The translations under genes and the position numbers were made by a program. The notes below the pieces were generated by a model. It saw only the letters and a program-made list of their open reading frames with translations. It made no database searches and was not told the origin of the DNA. Of a stretch of DNA of 5,792 nucleotides, positions 1-4,417 are shown piece by piece. Position 1 is the first letter of the stretch, and each line of letters begins with the position of its first letter. The DNA is from DASVDK01 sp036562265 [NCBI: Thermodesulfobacteriota bacterium] (lineage in GTDB: Bacteria; DASVDK01): assembly GCA_036562265.1 (NCBI GenBank), contig DATCKS010000055.1:1-5792 (forward strand), in the 5' to 3' direction.

Positions 1-278
1 AAGGTCACGACCGCGCCCGAGGTGTCGACGTCGATGTCCGTGCCGCTCACCGCCTCGTCGGCGTAGAGGGCGAGCTTCGTCTTGGCCGTGATCCACGCGT
101 CCGAGAGGGGCTGCCCGGAGCCGCTCCGGCGCTCGGCGGCCTCGCCGGGCTGCTGCGCGTCGCGCGCGCCCTGCTGCGCGTCCTGCGCCGGAGCCTGCGC
201 CGATGCCGGCCCCGCGAGGGCGAGGAGGGCGGCGCCCGCAAGGGCCGATGTCCGTCGTGCGTCGATCCAGCCGATCAT
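1..278 (-). CDS. Exported BON-domain protein (3' end outside window)
   Basis: The first 92 codons lie in the window; the gene runs off the left edge. The ATG at 278-276 is preceded by GGAG (289-286) at 7 nt. Residues 1-27 form a typical Sec signal peptide: basic start with R8R9, hydrophobic stretch ALAGAALLALAG, and cleavage site ASA|QA after residue 27. A Gln/Ala-rich linker follows, with a repeated DAQQ motif that reflects a 12-bp DNA repeat at 150-161 and 171-182. From about residue 58 a BON domain begins (LSDAWITAKTKLALYADEAV, then SGTDIDVDTSGAVVT). BON domains occur in OsmY-type periplasmic proteins and are thought to bind phospholipid or other envelope surfaces. The family assignment is firm; whether further BON copies follow cannot be seen. 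A sigma-54-type promoter lies directly upstream, and the gene is divergent to a second BON gene. Confidence 0.85.
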   Translation of the reverse strand, partial: MIGWIDARRTSALAGAALLALAGPASAQAPAQDAQQGARDAQQPGEAAERRSGSGQPLSDAWITAKTKLALYADEAVSGTDIDVDTSGAVVT

Positions 279-308
279 CGCGTGTCTCCGTTCTCTGCGG
301 GCGATCGT

Positions 309-324
309 CGCAGGGAGCGTGCCA
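309..324 (-). promoter_or_regulatory. Sigma-54-type -24/-12 promoter of the exported BON gene
   Basis: On the minus strand the sequence reads TGGCACG-CTCC-CTGC-G. Against the RpoN consensus TGGCACG-N4-TTGC-W, all seven bases of the -24 block and three of the four in the -12 block match, with the obligatory GG (323-322) and GC (311-310) exactly 12 bp apart. The predicted start of transcription is near 298. That leaves a roughly 20-nt leader carrying the GGAG ribosome binding site before the ATG at 278. The spacing all the way to the start codon supports a real promoter. It is read by eye, not scored with a matrix. Confidence 0.65.
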
Positions 325-363
325 AAAGGGAGGGGCGGTTCGGCGGCCGGCTTACGGCCCCGC

Positions 364-379
364 CGGCACGGCTCGTGCG
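364..379 (+). promoter_or_regulatory. Possible sigma-54-type promoter of the second BON gene
   Basis: The plus strand reads CGGCACG-GCTC-GTGC-G. GG (365-366) and GC (377-378) are 12 bp apart as sigma-54 requires, and 9 of the 12 informative consensus positions match. The predicted start of transcription is near 390, giving a leader of about 42 nt to the ATG at 432. It is weaker than the other two -24/-12 sites here and the GC-rich background raises the chance of coincidence. Its orientation and its pairing with the divergent site at 309-324 are the main support. Confidence 0.4.
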
Positions 380-394
380 ACGCGGCGCACGGAC

Positions 395-423
395 GGCCGG
401 GAGGTCCCGGCCCTTTCGCGGGA
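395..423 (+). promoter_or_regulatory. Leader with two competing hairpins next to the RBS
   Basis: GGCCGGGA (395-402) and TCCCGGCC (405-412) are perfect 8-bp complements around a GG, so the transcript should form a very stable stem. TCCCG (405-409) can instead pair with CGGGA (419-423), which contains the start of the ribosome binding site GGGAGG (420-425). The two structures exclude each other: the strong one leaves the RBS open and the weaker one hides it. This pairing is visible in the sequence; a regulatory function is inference. Confidence 0.35.
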
Positions 424-431
424 GGCAAGCG

Positions 432-1142
432 ATGGCGCGAGGACCCGGGCGCAACCTTGGCGACGACCAGGACTACACGGGGCTGCCCGACGAGGAGATC
501 CGGCGCGCGGTGCTCGAGCACCTCGAGGCCGATCAGACCGTGGACGCGTCGGAGATCGACGCGGTCGTGGAGGACGGCTCGGTCAGGCTGGTGGGGACGG
601 TCGGCAGCGAGGTGGAGCGGGAGGCGGCCGCGATCATCGTCACCGACGTCCTCGGGCTCGACCTGGCGGCCAACGAGCTCGGCGTGGAGCCGGCGGTGCG
701 CGAGGGCGCGCGGGCGGCCCACGAGCCCGACGCCGAAACCGCCATGGGGGAACCTGGAGAGACCGGGGGCGAGGGGAGCGGCGAGCAGGTGACCGGAATG
801 GAGGAGTACGAGTTCGAGGGGGAGCCCGAGCTGTCGGAGACGATCGGCACGGAGGACCCCATGGAGGCCTCGGACGAGGGACGCTCGTTCACGCCCCCCG
901 ACGCGCCGAGCATCGAGGCGCTTGCGGAGACCGACCCGCCGCACGGGTTCGCCGAGGACCAGCCGCGCCCCACGAACGAGCCGGCTCGCCAGCCCGGCGC
1001 CGAGGGAGCCGTCGGCCGGGCGATGAGGGAGGCATCCCGCGCCGACCTGCGCCGCGCGGCGACCGAGAGCGCCGGGCAGTTCAAGGAGGAGATGCGCGAG
1101 CGCGAGCGGCGGGAACGAGACCGACGACGGGGGCCGTCTTGA
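432..1142 (+). CDS. BON-domain protein with acidic low-complexity tail
   Basis: A 236-residue protein. The ATG at 432 is chosen because GGGAGG (420-425) lies 6 nt upstream and the homologous part starts soon after; an in-frame extension back to 282 would be Arg-rich and featureless. No signal peptide or membrane segment is seen, so it is probably cytoplasmic. Residues about 20-84 form one BON domain: DEEIRRAVLEHLEAD, a second strand around DASEIDAVVEDGSVRLVGTV, and a helix ending at ANEL. Residues 97-190 are acidic and Pro/Gly-rich and contain IGTEDPMEASDEG followed by PPDAPS, which resembles a segment I recall following the BON domain in other bacterial proteins (from memory, not searched). 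The C-terminal 45 residues are a highly charged, Arg/Glu-rich helix. It is divergent to another BON gene and may share its regulation. The molecular role is unknown; binding of envelope or lipid surfaces is only the family expectation. Confidence 0.8.
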   Translation: MARGPGRNLGDDQDYTGLPDEEIRRAVLEHLEADQTVDASEIDAVVEDGSVRLVGTVGSEVEREAAAIIVTDVLGLDLAANELGVEPAVREGARAAHEPDAETAMGEPGETGGEGSGEQVTGMEEYEFEGEPELSETIGTEDPMEASDEGRSFTPPDAPSIEALAETDPPHGFAEDQPRPTNEPARQPGAEGAVGRAMREASRADLRRAATESAGQFKEEMRERERRERDRRRGPS

Positions 1143-1168
1143 CGGGCGGGCCGATAGACCGCTAGACT
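1139..1168 (+). promoter_or_regulatory. Sigma-70-type promoter for tRNA-Cys
   Basis: The -35 box TTGACG (1139-1144, 5/6 match) and -10 box TAGACT (1163-1168, 4/6 match) are separated by 18 bp. Transcription would start near 1175, about 29 nt before the mature tRNA. The -35 box overlaps the TGA stop (1140-1142) of the upstream BON gene, so the tRNA promoter is partly embedded in the preceding reading frame. Confidence 0.5.
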
Positions 1169-1203
1169 TACGAGCCTTTCTGGTCCAGCCTCCATTCCGT
1201 CGA

Positions 1204-1277
1204 GGCGCGGTAGCCAAGCGGTAAGGCAGAGGACTGCAAATCCTTGACCGCCGGTTCGATTCCGGCCCGCGCCTCCA
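1204..1277 (+). tRNA. tRNA-Cys (anticodon GCA), CCA encoded
   Basis: A complete cloverleaf can be folded. The 7-bp acceptor stem pairs GGCGCGG (1204-1210) with CCGCGCC (1267-1273). The D stem is GCC (1213-1215) with GGC (1225-1227). The anticodon stem GAGGA (1229-1233) pairs with TCCTT (1241-1245), including one G-U, around loop CTGCAAA with anticodon GCA at 1236-1238. The variable loop is 4 nt. The T stem GCCGG (1250-1254) pairs with CCGGC (1262-1266) around TTCGATT. The discriminator base is U1274, the known cysteine identity base, followed by encoded CCA (1275-1277). Confidence 0.97.
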
Positions 1278-1307
1278 TCCCTCCGTTCCCCATCGCGTCC
1301 CGGTCGA

Positions 1308-1330
1308 GGCCGCGCCCGATGTGAGCGGCC
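1308..1330 (+). terminator. Hairpin after tRNA-Cys, possible terminator
   Basis: GGCCGC (1308-1313) and GCGGCC (1325-1330) form a perfect 6-bp stem with an 11-nt loop, 30 nt after the tRNA. No T-run follows, so it is not a textbook intrinsic terminator. It also lies only 4 bp upstream of the sigma-54-type promoter at 1335 and could equally be a protein-binding inverted repeat, or chance in GC-rich DNA. Confidence 0.25.
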
Positions 1331-1334
1331 GGGG

Positions 1335-1350
1335 AGGCACGCTCCTTGCT
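1335..1350 (+). promoter_or_regulatory. Strong sigma-54-type -24/-12 promoter before glycosyltransferase
   Basis: The sequence AGGCACG-CTCC-TTGC-T matches the RpoN consensus TGGCACG-N4-TTGC-W at 11 of 12 informative positions, with GG (1336-1337) and GC (1348-1349) 12 bp apart. Transcription would start near 1361, about 60 nt before the proposed glycosyltransferase start, with AGGAG at 1411-1415 inside the leader. It is the best -24/-12 element in the window and could drive the whole plus-strand row to 4010. An activator of the enhancer-binding type would be required; no gene for one is in the window. Confidence 0.7.
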
Positions 1351-1421
1351 CGAACTCGAAGACGATTCCGATCCTGGCCGCTGGCCGCGCGCGCCGGGAG
1401 TCGACGCACCAGGAGTCGATA

Positions 1422-2444
1422 ATCCCACTCGCCGATCAGTCATCTCGTGGCACGACGTGGACGGTCCTCATCTGCACGCGCGATCGCGCACGCCTGCTCG
1501 CCCGGGCGCTACGCGCCATGCGGGCGCTCGAGGAGCCGGGGGTCCCGTACGAGATCGTCGTCGTCGACAACGGCTCGCGCGACCGGACGGCGCGCGTCGT
1601 GGGGGCCGCGGCCGCCGGGAGCGCGGTGCCCATCCGGTACCTGTACGAGCCGCGCGGGGGCCTCTCGGTGGTGCGCAACGTCGGCGTCGCCAACGCGCGC
1701 GGCGAGTGGATCGCGTTCACCGATGACGACATCATCGTCGCCCCCGGCTGGCTCGCGGCGCTCCGCCGCGGAGCCTCGACACGAGGCGCCGACTTCCTCG
1801 GCGGCCGAGTGCTCCCCCGGTGGGGCGCTCCACCGCCGCCGTGGCTGCCGCGCGGTCGGGCGCGAGGCGAGATCTGGGGAGCCCTTGCGCTGCTCGACTA
1901 CGGCGACCGGGACGTGCCGCTCGCCGTCCCGCTCGGCGCGAACATGGCGGTCCGCCGGGAGGCGATCCGCGCCGTCGGACCGTTTCGCGAGGACCTCGGG
2001 CGCGACGCCGGCTCGCTCAAGAGCCAGGCGGTCCCGGAGCTGATGCTCCGCCTGCGGGCGGCCGGCGCGAAGGGCTGGTACATCGCCGACGCGCGCGTCT
2101 ACCACTGGATCCCGCCCGACCGCCTCACGAAGCGGTACTTCCAGCGCTGGTTCTTCTGGAAGGGGGTCTCGCGCGCGGTGATGGAGCGGCACGCCCCGAT
2201 CGACGAGGCCGGAATCGACTTCCGCACGGTGCCGCGCATCGGGCGGATCCCCCGTTACATGTTCCGCCAGGTCGCCGAGGCCGGGCTCGCCTGCGTCGCA
2301 CGCGCGATCCGGGGCGATCTGTCCGGGGTCCTCGTTGCCGAGACGCGGCTCTGCTACCTCGCCGGTTACGCCCGCGCCGTCTGGTTCGGCGATCCGTCAC
2401 CGACCGGCAGGACCCGGAACCGGGGGGCAAGGGGGCTGACGTGA
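1422..2444 (+). CDS. Family 2 glycosyltransferase, start codon non-canonical
   Basis: GT-A fold glycosyltransferase transferring a sugar from a nucleotide-sugar donor, probably in surface polysaccharide synthesis; about 340 residues from this start. Visible motifs, numbered from 1422: first strand and loop WTVLICTRDRARLL (13-26), VVVDNGSRDRT (46-56), metal-binding FTDDD (99-103), acceptor region GANMAVRREAI (172-182), and YHWIPPDRLTKRYF (227-240). The usual catalytic ED before the ElxxR helix is replaced by AV in QAVPELMLRLR. The frame is open from 1248, but contains no ATG, GTG or TTG before 1518, and starting at 1518 would delete the first strand. I therefore place the start at ATC 1422, six nt after AGGAG (1411-1415); ATA 1419, a sequencing frameshift or a damaged gene are alternatives. 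A standard gene finder would report 1518-2444. The family is certain; the start and exact sugar are not. Confidence 0.85.
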   Translation: MPLADQSSRGTTWTVLICTRDRARLLARALRAMRALEEPGVPYEIVVVDNGSRDRTARVVGAAAAGSAVPIRYLYEPRGGLSVVRNVGVANARGEWIAFTDDDIIVAPGWLAALRRGASTRGADFLGGRVLPRWGAPPPPWLPRGRARGEIWGALALLDYGDRDVPLAVPLGANMAVRREAIRAVGPFREDLGRDAGSLKSQAVPELMLRLRAAGAKGWYIADARVYHWIPPDRLTKRYFQRWFFWKGVSRAVMERHAPIDEAGIDFRTVPRIGRIPRYMFRQVAEAGLACVARAIRGDLSGVLVAETRLCYLAGYARAVWFGDPSPTGRTRNRGARGLT

Positions 2445-2638
2445 AGGGGAGCCGCGCGCTCCGGGGGGAACCGAGCCGGCCGAGGGTCACGGGTTTCTGG
2501 AACCCTTCGCGCAGACCATCGGCTCCACGTCATGCGACACCCGGGTCACGATCTCGCTCCGACGCCTCGAGGCGAGAGGCCACCGTGGCCGCCGCCCGGC
2601 CACGACGCAGGAGCGATCGCCCGGTCGGGGAGCAGCCG

Positions 2639-3307
2639 TTGGCGCTCGATGAGCCGCGCACGAACGTGACGAACGGCGAGCCGCACACCGAGGCCGGCGA
2701 GCCCCACCAGCCCATCCGCGGGCCCCGGGGACTGCGTTTGCTCAAAGGGTTGGAGCTTGCGCAGGACTTCGTCGTCGTCGTCACGATCGTCGCCCTCTAC
2801 GTCCTCATGGCGCGGCAGGTCGTCGGGATGTGGCGCCACGTCCAGGCCGGGTTCGACGTGCGCGCGATCCTCACGGATGTCCTGTTCCTGCTGATCCTCG
2901 TCGAGATCTTCCGGCTGCTCATCTACTACCTGCGCGAGCGCCACGTCGCCGTCGGTACCATGGTCGAGATCGGGATCATCAGCGTCTTGCGCGAGGTCAT
3001 CCTGATCGGGCCCCTGGAGGTCGCGTGGCCACAGCTCCTGGCGATCACCGCCTTTCTCATCGCCCTCGGCGGCTTGCTGCGGTTCGCCAGATTCAATCGT
3101 GGACGGACCGTTCCGCCCGCGGGGCGAGGCCGGGGCACGGGGGACTGGCGCCCGCGCGAGCGTTCCCGCCGCGACGCGGAAGCGGGCGTCGCGTGGACCG
3201 ACGAGCCTCGCCGCGACGCGGACCGGCACGCGGGAGGGCCCGTCGAGCCGGCGGCCGCCTCCGGCGGCGCCGGACCTGGAGGTCGTGACATGACCCGGAG
3301 GTCGTGA
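2639..3307 (+). CDS. PsiE-family (phosphate-starvation-inducible) membrane protein
   Basis: A 222-residue protein with four predicted membrane helices at about residues 43-61 (FVVVVTIVALYVLMA), 77-98 (ILTDVLFLLILVEIFRLLI), 107-124 (MVEIGIISVLREVILIG) and 131-148. The sequence EIFRLLIYYLRERHVAVGTM and LREVILI are characteristic of the PsiE family, whose biochemical role is unknown. The arginine- and acid-rich tail of about 65 residues (from 155) is longer than in usual PsiE proteins of roughly 140-170 residues. The start is uncertain: TTG 2639 has GGGGAG at 6 nt and is preferred; GTG 2585 has GAGAGG at 5 nt; GTG 2441 overlaps the glycosyltransferase stop as GTGA and would add a low-complexity Arg/Pro leader. 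The frame continues open far upstream, antiparallel to no real gene but inside the glycosyltransferase in another frame, which is a shadow. Its stop lies 1 nt before the next ATG, so the two genes are very likely cotranscribed and coupled. Confidence 0.8.
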   Translation: MALDEPRTNVTNGEPHTEAGEPHQPIRGPRGLRLLKGLELAQDFVVVVTIVALYVLMARQVVGMWRHVQAGFDVRAILTDVLFLLILVEIFRLLIYYLRERHVAVGTMVEIGIISVLREVILIGPLEVAWPQLLAITAFLIALGGLLRFARFNRGRTVPPAGRGRGTGDWRPRERSRRDAEAGVAWTDEPRRDADRHAGGPVEPAAASGGAGPGGRDMTRRS

Positions 3308-3311
3308 CATG
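3274..3311 (+). repeat. 19-bp tandem duplication at a gene junction
   Basis: Unit 1 (3274-3292) is acctggaggtcgtgacatg and unit 2 (3293-3311) is acccggaggtcgtgacatg, identical at 18 of 19 positions. Each unit holds a ribosome binding site GGAGG and an ATG at 7 nt. The second ATG (3309) starts the sigma-like gene; the first ATG (3290) is in the psiE frame and leads only to the psiE stop five codons on. Because 19 is not a multiple of three, the duplication places the psiE stop inside unit 2 and separates the two reading frames. Confidence 0.95.
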
Positions 3312-4010
3312 GAGCATTCGGTCTTCGTCGATCGGACGGTCGACCTGCTGCGGTCGCTCCTCGGCTACGCCCGTGACCGGATCCGGACGCACGAGGCGCT
3401 CGGCGATCTCCTGCCGGACCGCGTCCCTCCGGAAGAGGTCGTCGGCGCCGCGCTCGTCGAGGCGCTCCGCCGCGTCGACGACGCGCCGGCCGACCGGCTC
3501 TACCCGTGGCTCCGCGGCTTCGTGCGGCAGGCGATCGCGCGCGAGGTCGCGGATTGGCGCCGGCGGCGGCGCGAGCGTTCCCTCGACGAGCCCGTCGGAA
3601 CCGGCTGGTCGGACGACTCCGGCATCGGCGTCCCGCTGCGGCTGATCGACGTCCTGCCCGACCCGACGGCGCCGACGCCCGAGGAGCTGGCCACCGCCGC
3701 CGAGGTTCAGCGGGCGATCGCGGCGCTCCTCGGCCAGGCCCCGGACATCTGGCGCGAGCCGCTGCGGCTCCACGCCATCGACGGCCTCCCGATTGCGGCC
3801 GTGGCGCGGATGGAAGGGGTGACGACCGCCGAGGTCCGCCGCCGCATCGAGCGGGCGCGCGAGTTCCTGAGGGCGCGCCTGGCCGAGGAGTACGAAGAGG
3901 GGCGCGCCCCGGCGGCCGAGACGTTGCTCGCCGCGATGCCACGCACGGAGCCTGCGCCGGAAGCGCTCGCTCGCCTGCACGAACGCCTCGGAACGGGCCG
4001 CGCGGGCTGA
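3309..4010 (+). CDS. Divergent sigma-70/ECF-like protein
   Basis: A 233-residue soluble protein. The ATG at 3309 has GGAGG (3297-3301) at 7 nt. Residues about 8-85 resemble a sigma region 2-like helical segment (VDLLRSLLGYARDRIRTHEA, PEEVVGAALVEALRR, LYPWLRGFVRQAIAREVADW), followed by an Arg-rich patch (84-90). A poorly conserved linker (91-127) leads to a region 4-like part (130-192), in which PIAAVARMEGVTTAEVRRRI is a helix-turn-helix that would contact the -35 element. A short Ala/Pro-rich tail follows. This layout fits an ECF-like sigma factor or a sigma-derived regulator; the N-terminal half is divergent enough that core-polymerase binding is uncertain. No anti-sigma gene is adjacent, but the neighbouring four-helix PsiE protein, 1 nt upstream, is placed where a membrane anti-sigma often sits; that relation is inference. 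Confidence 0.7.
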   Translation: MEHSVFVDRTVDLLRSLLGYARDRIRTHEALGDLLPDRVPPEEVVGAALVEALRRVDDAPADRLYPWLRGFVRQAIAREVADWRRRRRERSLDEPVGTGWSDDSGIGVPLRLIDVLPDPTAPTPEELATAAEVQRAIAALLGQAPDIWREPLRLHAIDGLPIAAVARMEGVTTAEVRRRIERAREFLRARLAEEYEEGRAPAAETLLAAMPRTEPAPEALARLHERLGTGRAG

Positions 4011-4055
4011 TTCCCCGGGGCAGGGGGCCTGGTGCTCGCGGCCGGCCAGAACCGC

Positions 4056-4089
4056 CGCCGCCTTCTACCGGCACGCCGACGAGGCGGCG
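4056..4089. terminator. Weak hairpin between convergent genes
   Basis: The 83-bp gap between the convergent sigma-like and PilZ genes contains CGCCGCC (4056-4062) facing GGCGGCG (4083-4089), a 7-bp GC stem with a 20-nt loop. No clear T-run follows on either strand. It could serve as a shared terminator for both transcripts, but repeats of GCC are common in such DNA. Confidence 0.2.
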
Positions 4090-4093
4090 CCTC

Positions 4094-4417
4094 TCACGTC
4101 GACCGCCGCCTGAGCGTCTCGTCCACGTACTGGTCGATCGCGCGCTTGTCGGCCGGGTGGAGCTTCGTGAAGCGCAGCCCCATCCCGATGTGCGGCTGCG
4201 TCCAGGCCACCCGCGCCTCGATCGTCATCGGCGACGTCTGGCCCGGGAGCGCGAAGCGCAGGCGGACCGCCGTCCCCTCGGGCAGCGGCGTCGGCGAGTC
4301 GACGAAGAGGCCGCCGTGCGAGAGGTCGGTGATCTGTCGCAGGATGGGAGGTGAGTCAGCGGCGAGGGTGATCTCGGCCACGAGCGCGGCTCGCGGCCAC
4401 CGGCGACGGTCATCCAA
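4094..4417 (-). CDS. Single-domain PilZ c-di-GMP receptor
   Basis: From TTG 4417 the protein has 107 residues, the size of a lone PilZ domain. Both c-di-GMP-binding motifs are present: RxxxR as R5-RWP-R9 and DxSxxG as D31-LSHG-G36. The end of the barrel shows ARVAWTQPHIGMGLRFTKL (68-86), typical of PilZ proteins common in Myxococcota and relatives, then a C-terminal helix. TTG 4417 is preferred because AGGA lies 8 nt upstream and the domain begins at once; an in-frame GTG at 4507 would add 30 residues without PilZ character. The start overlaps the last codons of the upstream diguanylate cyclase (stop at 4410) by 8 nt, so translation is probably coupled. It should bind c-di-GMP and pass the signal to an unidentified partner, possibly affecting motility, exopolysaccharide or transcription. 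Confidence 0.85.
   Translation of the reverse strand: MDDRRRWPRAALVAEITLAADSPPILRQITDLSHGGLFVDSPTPLPEGTAVRLRFALPGQTSPMTIEARVAWTQPHIGMGLRFTKLHPADKRAIDQYVDETLRRRST

Noticed and set aside
533-1195. Minus-strand 220-codon frame opposite the second BON gene
   Set aside because: Ser/Arg/Pro-rich shadow of the BON frame with no domain; the plus strand has RBS and family match.
1168-1443. Minus-strand reading frame of 91 codons with AGIEPAVKDLQSSALPLG
   Set aside because: It is the antisense translation of the tRNA-Cys gene, a well-known spurious protein in databases; no RBS or domain.
1346-1726. TTG start at 1346 as the 5' end of the glycosyltransferase
   Set aside because: It has a plausible SD (GGGAGG) but is in the wrong frame, would need a frameshift, and the TTG is part of the -12 promoter element TTGC.
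2498-2513. TGGAACC-CTTC-GCGC-A as a sigma-54-type promoter for psiE
   Set aside because: GG and GC are 12 bp apart but only 8 of 12 consensus positions match, and it overlaps a small GGGTT/AACCC hairpin (2491-2505); too weak in GC-rich DNA.
1820-2638. Long upstream extension of the psiE frame
   Set aside because: It runs inside the glycosyltransferase in another frame and is low-complexity Arg/Pro/Ala; only the part after about 2639 shows family similarity.
2546-4074. Minus-strand reading frames of 254, 295 and 382 codons opposite psiE and the sigma-like gene
   Set aside because: Biased composition, no recognisable domain, and they oppose frames with clear membrane helices and helix-turn-helix.
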